Positions 43,472-49,874 of a stretch of 51,532 nt of DNA are shown here, one piece after another. Source of the DNA: Phycisphaerales bacterium (GTDB lineage Bacteria > Planctomycetota > Phycisphaerae > UBA1845); NCBI GenBank assembly GCA_003597935.1, contig QZJT01000024.1, positions 1 through 51,532 on the forward strand, read 5' to 3'. The notes under the pieces were generated by a model that saw only the letters and a program-made list of their open reading frames with translations, made no database searches and had not been told where the DNA came from. The position numbers and the translations under genes were made by a program. Each line of letters opens with the position of its first letter. Position 1 is the stretch's first letter.

Positions 43472-44323
43472 ATGAGCTGCGAGCAGATCGAACGACAACT
43501 TGGGCTTCGCGTGGACGGTGAGTTGGCGCCGGCCGAACAGGCCGTGGTCAATGCCCACCTTGAAACATGTCCGGACTGTCGGGCGGAACTGGCGGAACTG
43601 CGCCAACTCGCCGGCATCATCGCCGGGCTCTCCCCCGTCAGCGTGCCGGATTCTCTCTGGGGGAGCATCGAGCAGCGATTGGACGGCGCCGAATCGGATG
43701 CCGCCGTGACACGACCGGCTCGATGCTCTCGATTGGTGTTCGTCAGGCCCTGGGCTATCGCCGCGGGCATCGTGCTGACCGTGGGGCTGGGGATGCTGGG
43801 GCTGTCCTCGTTCGACACCACGGCCCGCGCATCCACCGTGGATTTCGCGATGCTCCTCGATGCCCTCCCGTTGGACGCCCAGAAGGCGTTCCGGAAGTTC
43901 CTGGTTCGTTACGATGCGAAGCCCACCACACCCGTGGCGGCGAAACGGATCGCGCCGCACCTGAATTTCGACACGCCGGCGGAGCTGCCGGGCGGATTCC
44001 GATTGCAGTCCGTCTATCAGCTCCGGATCGGTAGGACCCCGGCGATCGCCGCCGCGTACGACCGGGACGGCGAGTTCCTGGCGACGGTGTTCCACGCGCC
44101 CATGAAGCTGGAGAAGTTCGGCTCGCACGAGAACTTCCCGTGCGTGATCGGCGAGCACTGCGGGCACAAGGTGCAGGTCGGCGCGTGGACGCTCGTCCAC
44201 GTGACGGACCCGACGACGTGTCACTGCCTGTTGAGCCGGATTGATGAGCAGGCGGAGATGCCGGCCGTGCTGACGGCGATCGCGCCGCCGGTGGCGTCGC
44301 AGCCCGGCGGGCATGGCGGCTGA
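43472..44323 (+). CDS. Zinc-finger anti-sigma factor with Cys/His-rich exported domain
   Basis: 283 residues. The N-terminal zinc-binding anti-sigma domain (ZAS-like) has His29-x3-Cys33-x2-Cys36 in AHLETCPDCRAEL. A TM segment lies at about 94-113 (WAIAAGIVLTVGLGMLGL). The exported C-terminal region (~115-283) includes PAELPGGFRLQSVYQLRI and a cluster of thiolate and imidazole residues: Cys224, His229, Cys230, His232, then Cys250-His251-Cys252. In the classic scheme it would hold the ECF factor at the membrane and release it upon a signal outside. The Cys/His cluster is a candidate metal sensor; that part is inference. It has its own ECF-type promoter, giving negative feedback. Confidence 0.88.
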   Translation: MSCEQIERQLGLRVDGELAPAEQAVVNAHLETCPDCRAELAELRQLAGIIAGLSPVSVPDSLWGSIEQRLDGAESDAAVTRPARCSRLVFVRPWAIAAGIVLTVGLGMLGLSSFDTTARASTVDFAMLLDALPLDAQKAFRKFLVRYDAKPTTPVAAKRIAPHLNFDTPAELPGGFRLQSVYQLRIGRTPAIAAAYDRDGEFLATVFHAPMKLEKFGSHENFPCVIGEHCGHKVQVGAWTLVHVTDPTTCHCLLSRIDEQAEMPAVLTAIAPPVASQPGGHGG

Positions 44324-44449
44324 ATCGGTAACGGCAGAATCGCCCAAGCCCGGGACCGGCAGACGTCGACCGCCGCTCGTCGCAACGGCGCGGAGGGCCC
44401 TGCGATGTCAACGGCCAGGTGCGCCATATTCTATGAAGGAGAACCTGTG

Positions 44450-44545
44450 ATGATGTCAGGTATGGGTTGGATGATCGGCATGATCGCGATGCTCGTGATG
44501 ATGTTCGGCGGGTCGATGTTCGGAATGGGCTGGCTCGGGTGGTGA
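44450..44545 (+). CDS. Met-rich membrane micropeptide (31 aa)
   Basis: AAGGAG at 44436-44441 lies eight bases before ATG 44450 (GTG 44447 and ATG 44453 are in-frame alternatives). The peptide opens MMSGMGWMIGMIAML and closes FGMGWLGW. Ten of 31 residues are Met and three are Trp; it would span the membrane once. Met clusters in membranes bind Cu(I) and Ag(I), so a role in metal trafficking, pump regulation or sensing is plausible. A truncated relative with the same leader and first residues follows the HD-GYP gene at 49458-49511, supporting that the short ORF is real. Confidence 0.7.
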   Translation: MMSGMGWMIGMIAMLVMMFGGSMFGMGWLGW

Positions 44546-44557
44546 TCTGACCCGATC

Positions 44558-44601
44558 GCGGCGGGCGAGCCACGGCTCCCTCCAGCGGGGTAGCCCGCCG
44601 C
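44558..44601 (+). terminator. Hairpin after the micropeptide gene
   Basis: GCGGCGGGC (44558-44566) pairs perfectly with GCCCGCCGC (44593-44601) over nine bases, with a 26-base loop that has its own small dyad. It lies 12 bases after the micropeptide stop and ahead of promoter P3. There is no U-tract. Confidence 0.35.
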
Positions 44602-44717
44602 CCTTGCGCTGCGCGGTTCCGTGGTGCCGAAAGGCATGATGCGGGTAGACTATGCGCGCTGTAAGACGCATCGACAGACCTCGCTGGTGCAACGAACAAG
44701 AAAACGACAGAATTCTC

Positions 44718-44747
44718 GGGAAGGAGCGTAAGACGCGGCGCATCTAA
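44718..44747 (+). promoter_or_regulatory. ECF-type promoter P3 (redoxin-like pair)
   Basis: GGGAAGG (44718-44724), 15 bases, GCATCTAA (44740-44747), preceded by TTCTC as at P1. The predicted start is near 44754, so the first ATG at 44752 cannot be used as a normal start; this supports ATG 44794 for the downstream gene. Confidence 0.75.
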
Positions 44748-44793
44748 GCAAATGGATCGACACGCTATGACTGCCCCACCTGAGAGACCGAAC

Positions 44794-45309
44794 ATGTTGC
44801 GCCGAACGTTCCATCTGCCGGATTGTCGTCTCACCGACGGCGACGGGCTTGACAGGCGGCTGGGTGAATTACTGGCCGAGTTCAACATCCTGGCGATCCG
44901 CCGTGTTCCCGTTGCGTCGCACGGCCCGGCGACCGAACTTCTGCGGCCCCTGCTGGCCGAGTTCGGCGACGTCGGGGACCGCACCGACCGCGGGTTCGAC
45001 ATTCGTTCGCCCGACAGCCCTTGCGGAACCTGTCGCGAGCCGCGCGTCGTATTCCAGCAGGGAGATCTCCTGACGGTCTGCGACGGCGACGGCAGCCTCT
45101 ACCGAGCGTTCGGGGCCGTCGGTGCTGACCGCTTCTTCATCGTCGGACGGAACCGGCGCGTGGTAGACGTGGGTTCTATCCGGGAGATTGACAAGTGGGA
45201 CGCGCTGCTGTGCAGGAATGGGGACCCATCGCCGCAGCCCCGGGCCGAGGCGCCGCCGGCCGCCCGCCGGCCACGCGGGCCGCGAACCGTCTTCGATGGG
45301 AGCATGTGA
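44794..45309 (+). CDS. Redoxin/thioredoxin-fold-like protein, copy 1
   Basis: 171 residues from ATG 44794, chosen because promoter P3 ends at 44747, a GAGAG sits upstream, and the N-terminus then aligns with copy 2 (MLRRTFHLPDCRLTDGDG with MLSSSVLPDFNLSDDNG). The opening LPD-x-x-L-x-D-x-x-G, LLAEFNILAIRRVPVASHG and the later VCDGDGSLYRAFGAVGADRF and FIVGRNRRVVD resemble AhpC/TSA-redoxin architecture. The usual peroxidatic Cys after the first strand is missing. Instead a CGTC pair lies mid-protein (SPCGTCREP). The C-terminal ~40 residues are Pro/Arg/Ala-rich. Function is unknown; thiol or metal handling is suggested only by context. Confidence 0.65.
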   Translation: MLRRTFHLPDCRLTDGDGLDRRLGELLAEFNILAIRRVPVASHGPATELLRPLLAEFGDVGDRTDRGFDIRSPDSPCGTCREPRVVFQQGDLLTVCDGDGSLYRAFGAVGADRFFIVGRNRRVVDVGSIREIDKWDALLCRNGDPSPQPRAEAPPAARRPRGPRTVFDGSM

Positions 45310-45372
45310 GTGAATGGCGCGTTCGATGAGTAGATTCATCGCGCAGCGGCTGGCCCATAGGAGTGTCTCATC

Positions 45373-45837
45373 ATGCTATCCTCGAGTGTTCTTCCCGATT
45401 TCAATCTGAGCGATGACAACGGATGCCAGCAGTCCTTCGAGGACCTCCTGGCAGAGATCAACGTCATTCTGGTGACTCGCTCCGTAAGGGTGTCGCACAG
45501 CCCCGGCAACGAATTGGTTCGTAGTTTCCTGGCGGAGATCCAGGGTACTGGGTATGGATCGCTTTGCGGCTTTGATATCCGGTCGCACGACGCCTTCTGC
45601 AATGTGCGCCGTGGGCCGCACGTGGTTTCGCAGCGGCGCGAATTCGTGACGATCTGTGACAGCGGCGGCCTGGTCCGCCGTCTGTGGGGCATGGACGGCG
45701 ACGCCTGGATCCTGATCGTCAGCGCGAGTCGGCGCATTCTGGGCGAGGGGCCGCTCGCGGACGTCGGGCGCCTGGTGACGGAGTTCGGACGGGACGTCTC
45801 CTTGTCGCCCGGCCGGCCCACCGGCGGGCGGTTCTGA
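45373..45837 (+). CDS. Redoxin/thioredoxin-fold-like protein, copy 2
   Basis: 154 residues; GGAG nine bases before ATG 45373. Diverged paralogue of the preceding gene: VLPDFNLSDDNGCQQSFEDL, LLAEINVILVTRSVRVSHSP, CGFDIRSHDAFCN, VTICDSGGLVRRLWGMDGDA. It lacks the CGTC pair (CNVRRG instead) and the Pro-rich tail. It follows copy 1 by 63 bases and is probably on the same P3 transcript. Neither copy has a signal peptide, so both should act in the cytoplasm. Confidence 0.65.
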   Translation: MLSSSVLPDFNLSDDNGCQQSFEDLLAEINVILVTRSVRVSHSPGNELVRSFLAEIQGTGYGSLCGFDIRSHDAFCNVRRGPHVVSQRREFVTICDSGGLVRRLWGMDGDAWILIVSASRRILGEGPLADVGRLVTEFGRDVSLSPGRPTGGRF

Positions 45838-45971
45838 CTTCGTGTGCGGTCCGGAACCGCAGGACTCCGAAGGCCCACGCTGTTCCCCGGTAGGACGCGA
45901 GTACGCATGACTGAACCGGCGCCCGCGGTGCAGCGTCAGCGCCGCGCGGCGCCTGCCGGAGCGAAAACAGG

Positions 45972-46053
45972 GTGCGCGAGCAGGCGCCGCCAGCGAGCCG
46001 CGGGCTTCAGCCCGCGCGGAGTGTCCGGCATGACTTGGCGACGAATCGCGCAC
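45972..46053 (+). mobile_element. 82-bp MITE-like element, copy B
   Basis: Counterpart of 39554-39637 in opposite orientation. Ends GTGCGCGA / TCGCGCAC; shares CCAGCGAGCCGCG, GGCTTCAGCCCGCGCGGAGT and GAATCGCGCACGG with copy A. Located directly upstream of the GT4 gene. Confidence 0.65.
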
Positions 46054-46091
46054 GGTGATTCAGTCCCCTCACAACGAACGTAGGAGCGTTG

Positions 46092-47267
46092 ATGCCAATG
46101 CGTATCGCCATGCTCTCGTGGGAGTCCCTGAATTCGATCGCCGTCGGGGGGCTGGCGGCACACGTGACGGAGTTGGCGGAAGCACTGCAACGCCTGGGAC
46201 ACGACGTGCACGTCTTCACGCGGATGGACGCCGGCCAGTCGCGCTACGACTGCATCGGCGGCGTGCATTACCACCGTTGTCCGTTCGACCCCAACGCGCC
46301 ATTCGTTCAGTACATCGGCCGCATGTGCGCGGCGTTCCGCGATCGGTTGCAGGCCGCGGAGCGCTTTTACGGGTGGCGGTTCGACGTCCTCCACGCTCAC
46401 GATTGGCTGTGCGTGCAGGCATTGGATCTGATGACGAGCGAGCCGGGACGCCGCGTGGTCCTTACGTTCCATTCAACTGAGTTCGGGCGCTGCGGAAACA
46501 GGACCTGCAACGGCACGTCACAGGCGATCCGAAAGATCGAGTGCCAGGGGGTGCAGCTCGCGCATCGCCTGATCTGCGTGTCTGGCGCCCTGGCCGGCGA
46601 AGTACGCGACCTCTACTCTGCTCCGGCGGAAAAGGTCGCAGTTGTTTACAACGGCGTCAACGTACACCGGTTTGACGGCGCCATCAACGGCCGTGCCGCC
46701 CGACGCGACCTCGGGATCGGGGAGGACGATCCGATCGTGTTGTTTGTCGGCCGGCTGACGTGGCAGAAGGCCCCGGATCTCATGCTGGCGGCCCTTCCCC
46801 GCATCCTGAGTGACTGGCCCGACGTGAAGTTCGTGTTCGTCGGAGACGGCGACATGCGCGCGGGCCTCGAAGGCGAGACCTCTGCAAGGGGCCTGCACGG
46901 TGGTGTTCGCTTCCTCGGCTACCGCAACGGTGCTGAACTGGTGCGCCTGTTCAAGTGCGCCGACGTGCTCAGTGTGCCAAGCCGCAATGAACCCTTCGGC
47001 ATCGTGGTTTTGGAAGGCTGGAGCGCTGCACGCCCGGTGGTCGTGACCCGCAACGGCGGTCCGTCTGAGTTCGTGCGCGATCAGGAGACGGGCTTTCTCG
47101 TCCAGCCCACCGTCGAGTCCATCACGTGCGGGCTGCAGGCGGCGCTGGCGGATCCCGGCAAGGCCCGGCGCATCGGGCACAGAGGCCGCGCGGAGGTGGA
47201 GCGGCGCTTCAACTGGGAGGCGATCGCACGGGAAACGTGCGATGTCTACGATTCGATCACGCCCTGA
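46092..47267 (+). CDS. GT4-family glycosyltransferase
   Basis: 391 residues; AGGAG five bases before ATG 46092 (ATG 46098 is equally possible). Two Rossmann-like domains of GT-B fold: N-terminal MRIAMLSWESLNSIAVGGLA and FDVLHAHDWLCVQAL; C-terminal VLFVGRLTWQKAPDLMLAAL, FVFVGDGDMRAGLE, SVPSRNEPFGIVVLEGWSA (the E-x7-E nucleotide-sugar site) and GFLVQPTVESI. Resembles glycogen-synthase-like and archaeal/planctomycete GT4 enzymes. No signal peptide. Unexpected in a metal island; it could belong to an envelope-glycan response. No ECF-type promoter is seen before it; a MITE-like element is. Confidence 0.9.
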   Translation: MPMRIAMLSWESLNSIAVGGLAAHVTELAEALQRLGHDVHVFTRMDAGQSRYDCIGGVHYHRCPFDPNAPFVQYIGRMCAAFRDRLQAAERFYGWRFDVLHAHDWLCVQALDLMTSEPGRRVVLTFHSTEFGRCGNRTCNGTSQAIRKIECQGVQLAHRLICVSGALAGEVRDLYSAPAEKVAVVYNGVNVHRFDGAINGRAARRDLGIGEDDPIVLFVGRLTWQKAPDLMLAALPRILSDWPDVKFVFVGDGDMRAGLEGETSARGLHGGVRFLGYRNGAELVRLFKCADVLSVPSRNEPFGIVVLEGWSAARPVVVTRNGGPSEFVRDQETGFLVQPTVESITCGLQAALADPGKARRIGHRGRAEVERRFNWEAIARETCDVYDSITP

Positions 47268-47327
47268 TCGAAACGGGCAACGGAATCCCCCGTTCAAGGC
47301 CGGCATCATGTGCGGAGGGAAGCCATC

Positions 47328-47747
47328 ATGACGGGCGGCCATGGACGGCACACGCTTCCGTTCCTCGCGGGCGACGGCGTTTTCCTGCTCCTGGTTTCCT
47401 GCGCGACCACCGTCGCCATGCACATGGTACACGAACTTGGTTGGGGATTCGTCCTGGAGTGCGCGTGCGGCATGATCGTGGCGATGCTGGTGGGGACGCT
47501 CATGGCGTTTGCCGCCGCGCCCCTCCTGGGGTCGATTGAAGCGATGGTCCCGTCGATGGTGGTGTCCATGCTGAGTCCGGCGGCGGTGTGCGTCTTCGAT
47601 GTCTTTGGCCTGGATCCGGGGATGGAAGGCGCCGCGGCCGTGGGGGCCGCGTTTGGCACAGGGATGTTCGTCTTCGTTCAGGTGTATGGAGCGCACTGCC
47701 GAGCGGCGTTTCAAAGTCGCGCCTGGCGTCAAGGGAGGCCCCAATGA
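47328..47747 (+). CDS. Small integral membrane protein, paralogue of 28643-29071
   Basis: 139 residues; GGAGG nine bases before ATG 47328. Four hydrophobic segments with the same landmarks as the other copy: LPFLAGDGVFLLLVSCATTV, MHMVHELGWGFVLECACGMI, MALAAAPLLG-type loop (MAFAAAPLLGSIEAM), MVVSMLSPAAVCVFDVFG and FVQVYGAHCRA. The two Cys in ECACGM differ from ECATGM in the other copy. Unknown family. Its stop overlaps the methyltransferase start (ATGA) with GGGAGG just before, so the two are co-translated. Confidence 0.78.
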   Translation: MTGGHGRHTLPFLAGDGVFLLLVSCATTVAMHMVHELGWGFVLECACGMIVAMLVGTLMAFAAAPLLGSIEAMVPSMVVSMLSPAAVCVFDVFGLDPGMEGAAAVGAAFGTGMFVFVQVYGAHCRAAFQSRAWRQGRPQ

Positions 47748-48433
47748 CCGCATTCTGGCGTCTGCGCACCCGTCTTTACGACGTATGTGAGGGCTCCGAC
47801 CTCCGCCGTGGGGGCAGGAAGGCGGAACTCTTCGCGCACATGGAGGGTAGGACGCTCTTCATGGCCGTCGGCACCGGTATCGACTTGAAGCACTTCCCCG
47901 CCCATGCCGACGTGACGGCGATCGAGATAAGTGCCGAGATGCTCGCCCGGGCGGCGCCCCGCGGTGTGCAATGCCCGTGCGAACTGCGCCTGGTGCGTGC
48001 GGACGCCTTGAACCTGCCCTTTGCCTATGGGGCGTTCGACACGGCGGTTACGTCGTGTACGCTCTGTTCCGTCCCGGATCCGGGACGCGCCTTGCAGGAA
48101 GTCCATCGCGTGCTGCGTCCGGGCGGAAAGCTGCTGCTGTTTGAGCACGTGCGCAGCCGCAACTGGTGCTTCGGCCTCGCTCTGGACGCCATGACCCTCT
48201 GGACGCGTCTGGCCGGTACCGAGATGAATCGCGATACCGTTGCCAGCGTGCGCCGTGCCGGATTCGAGATACGCCGGATTGACAGCGTCTTTCTGGACAT
48301 CATCCTCAGCATTCAGGCCGTGAAGAACCTGCCATCGCCCACGTCCGGTACGAGGGACAGGGCCGGCCTCGGGCGTCGCAGGTCGCTTGCCCGCATAGCA
48401 GGAGCGGGCGTCCCGCCGCTCGCAGCGACATGA
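47744..48433 (+). CDS. SAM-dependent methyltransferase (class I)
   Basis: 229 residues. Motif I region LFMAVGTGIDLKHFP, acidic strand ADVTAIEISAEMLARA (motif II), RLVRADALNLPFAYGAFDTA (motif III), SCTLCSVPDPGRALQEVHRV then LRPGGKLLLFEHVRS (UbiE/Methyltransf_11-like signature). The rest of the fold follows (NWCFGLALDAMTLWTRLAGT). This is the intact version of the truncated copy at 28233-28646. Overlaps both neighbours (ATGA at each end), so it works in a unit with the membrane protein and the HD-GYP gene. The substrate is unknown; phospholipid, quinone or arsenical-like small molecules are all possible. Confidence 0.85.
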   Translation: MTAFWRLRTRLYDVCEGSDLRRGGRKAELFAHMEGRTLFMAVGTGIDLKHFPAHADVTAIEISAEMLARAAPRGVQCPCELRLVRADALNLPFAYGAFDTAVTSCTLCSVPDPGRALQEVHRVLRPGGKLLLFEHVRSRNWCFGLALDAMTLWTRLAGTEMNRDTVASVRRAGFEIRRIDSVFLDIILSIQAVKNLPSPTSGTRDRAGLGRRRSLARIAGAGVPPLAAT

Positions 48434-49458
48434 AGCGCCACCTGACGATGCCCGGACACGCGGACGAACGCCGTCACTCCAGGCTGCGCCATGCGGTGGT
48501 AGCGATGCTGGTGCTGGCCGTGACGGCGGCGCACTGGTGGACGCCGCAGGGGGAGGTGTCCCTGCACGCGGTCCATATTCTGCTCCGCAAGCTGTACCTT
48601 CTGCCGGTCGTCCTGGCCGCGATCTGGTTCGGCCTGCGGGCCGCACTGCTGACGGCCGCGGTGATCACGATTCTCTACGCTCCGCACGTCATCCTGCAGT
48701 GGGGCGGGCAGCGCGGCGAGAACGTCAATCAGGTTGGCGAGGCGATCACCATCTGGCTGACCGCCGTCATCGCCGGCCTGTTTGCAGACGCCGAGAAAAG
48801 AGTGCTCGCGCGTCTGACCCGTGCCTACGAGGGCGTGGTGAACGCGCTTGTCGCCGCCCTGGACATGCGCGAACATGACACGGAGGTCCACTCGTTGCGC
48901 GTCCGGGCATACACGCTGCGCCTGGCGGAAGAACTGCGCGTCGAACCGGGCCGTCGGCGGGTCTTTGCCCTGGCGGCGCTGTTGCACGACATCGGCAAGA
49001 TCGGGGTTTCTGACTCCATCCTGCTGAAGCAGGGGAAGCTGACCGAGGAGGAGTGGTCCCAGATGCGGAGGCACCCGGAGTTCGGACGGAGGATACTCGC
49101 CCCGGTTCCCTTCCTCCGTGAAGCCCAGCGCATCGTGTATGCTCATCACGAGCGGTACGACGGCTCGGGCTACCCCACGGGCCTGTCTGGTTCCTCTATT
49201 CCGTGGGGGGCGCGCATCTTCGCCGTGGCGGACGTGTTCGACGCGTTGACCTCCGCCCGCCCCTACAAGGACACGATGACGTATTCCCAGGCGCGGACAG
49301 AGATTGAAGCCGGACGCGGTTCGCACTTCGATCCTGACGTGGTGGACGCGTTTCTTCGCGTGGCCCCAGCCGAATGGGAGGCCATCCGAACGGCCGTCGC
49401 CAGGTCAGATGGACAGGCTGAGTCGGCAACAGAGGAACTCTTGAAGGAGACCCCGTGA
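48430..49458 (+). CDS. Membrane HD-GYP phosphodiesterase
   Basis: 342 residues; start overlaps the methyltransferase stop (ATGA). N-terminal membrane module of about three to four TM helices (AVVAMLVLAVTAAHWWTP, LYLLPVVLAAIWFGLRAALL, ITIWLTAVIAGLFAD), then an HD-GYP domain at about 140-320: HDTEVHSLRVRAYTLRLAEE, ALLHDIGKIGVSDSILLK, MRRHPEFGRRIL, YAHHERYDGSGYP, FAVADVFDALTSARPY. The HHE-x2-DGxGYP signature is complete, so cyclic-di-GMP hydrolysis is expected. This links the metal cluster to second-messenger control. Followed without gap by a truncated micropeptide gene. Confidence 0.92.
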   Translation: MKRHLTMPGHADERRHSRLRHAVVAMLVLAVTAAHWWTPQGEVSLHAVHILLRKLYLLPVVLAAIWFGLRAALLTAAVITILYAPHVILQWGGQRGENVNQVGEAITIWLTAVIAGLFADAEKRVLARLTRAYEGVVNALVAALDMREHDTEVHSLRVRAYTLRLAEELRVEPGRRRVFALAALLHDIGKIGVSDSILLKQGKLTEEEWSQMRRHPEFGRRILAPVPFLREAQRIVYAHHERYDGSGYPTGLSGSSIPWGARIFAVADVFDALTSARPYKDTMTYSQARTEIEAGRGSHFDPDVVDAFLRVAPAEWEAIRTAVARSDGQAESATEELLKETP

Positions 49459-49511
49459 TGATGTCAGGATGGGGTTGGATGATGGGTTTCATTGCGATGC
49501 TCACGACGTGA
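49458..49511 (+). CDS. Truncated Met/Trp-rich micropeptide (17 aa)
   Basis: ATG 49458 shares its A with the HD-GYP stop; AAGGAG lies upstream within the HD-GYP gene. Sequence MMSGWGWMMGFIAMLTT aligns with the first half of the micropeptide at 44450 (MMSGMGWMIGMIAMLVM), after which it ends. The leader GAAGGAGA...GTGATGATGTCAGG is conserved between the two loci. It may be a remnant rather than a working gene. Confidence 0.5.
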   Translation: MMSGWGWMMGFIAMLTT

Positions 49512-49519
49512 CGTATACT
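49492..49519 (+). promoter_or_regulatory. Candidate sigma-70-type promoter for the DUF2934 gene
   Basis: TTGCGA (49492-49497), 16 bases, TATACT (49514-49519). The predicted start is near 49526, 25 bases before ATG 49551. It overlaps the end of the truncated micropeptide. Confidence 0.45.
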
Positions 49520-49550
49520 GCTCCGTCTGAGCCTCCAACGGAGATCACGG

Positions 49551-49781
49551 ATGAACAAAGAGAAGAAGACTGCTCAGCACGGACGGGAACCGGTGGCGTC
49601 TGCACGGCGCACACAGAAGCGTCCTCGGCCCGCCGGCCCGACTGAGGAGGAGATCCGCGTCCGGGCGTATGAGATCTTCCGGCAGCGTATGGTGTCCGGA
49701 ACGCCGGGCGATGCGGCGTCGGATTGGGTCACGGCCGAGCGCGAACTGATGGGCCGCAATAAGAAGGCCACTCGGCGGTAG
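49551..49781 (+). CDS. DUF2934 protein
   Basis: 76 residues; GGAG seven bases before ATG 49551. Residues ~30-70 carry the DUF2934 pattern: PTEEEIRVRAYEIFRQRMVS and GDAASDWVTAERELMG. The N-terminal 28 residues are Lys/Arg-rich. The family is small, widespread in proteobacteria and planctomycetes, and of unknown function. It appears to be a separate transcription unit. Confidence 0.8.
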   Translation: MNKEKKTAQHGREPVASARRTQKRPRPAGPTEEEIRVRAYEIFRQRMVSGTPGDAASDWVTAERELMGRNKKATRR

Positions 49782-49874
49782 CCGGCGACCGGCAAGTGGG
49801 CGCCGGCGCGGCGCCCCGCCGGCGCGGCGCGCGGTGCCCCGACGCGGCTCACTAACGGCGCGCGCCGGCGCGTT

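Noticed and set aside
44456..44743. Minus-strand frames opposite the Met-rich micropeptide
   Set aside because: They are antisense to it; the plus-strand ORF has the ribosome binding site and a conserved second copy.
47281..47310. A possible fifth ECF-type promoter (CGGAATC, 15 bases, GCATCATG) before the membrane-protein gene
   Set aside because: Spacing fits, but both elements are degenerate and the predicted start would leave almost no leader and cut into the ribosome binding site.
49521..49543. CTCCGT/ACGGAG hairpin that would hide the ribosome binding site of the DUF2934 gene
   Set aside because: The left arm lies at or before the predicted transcription start, so it probably is not in the RNA.
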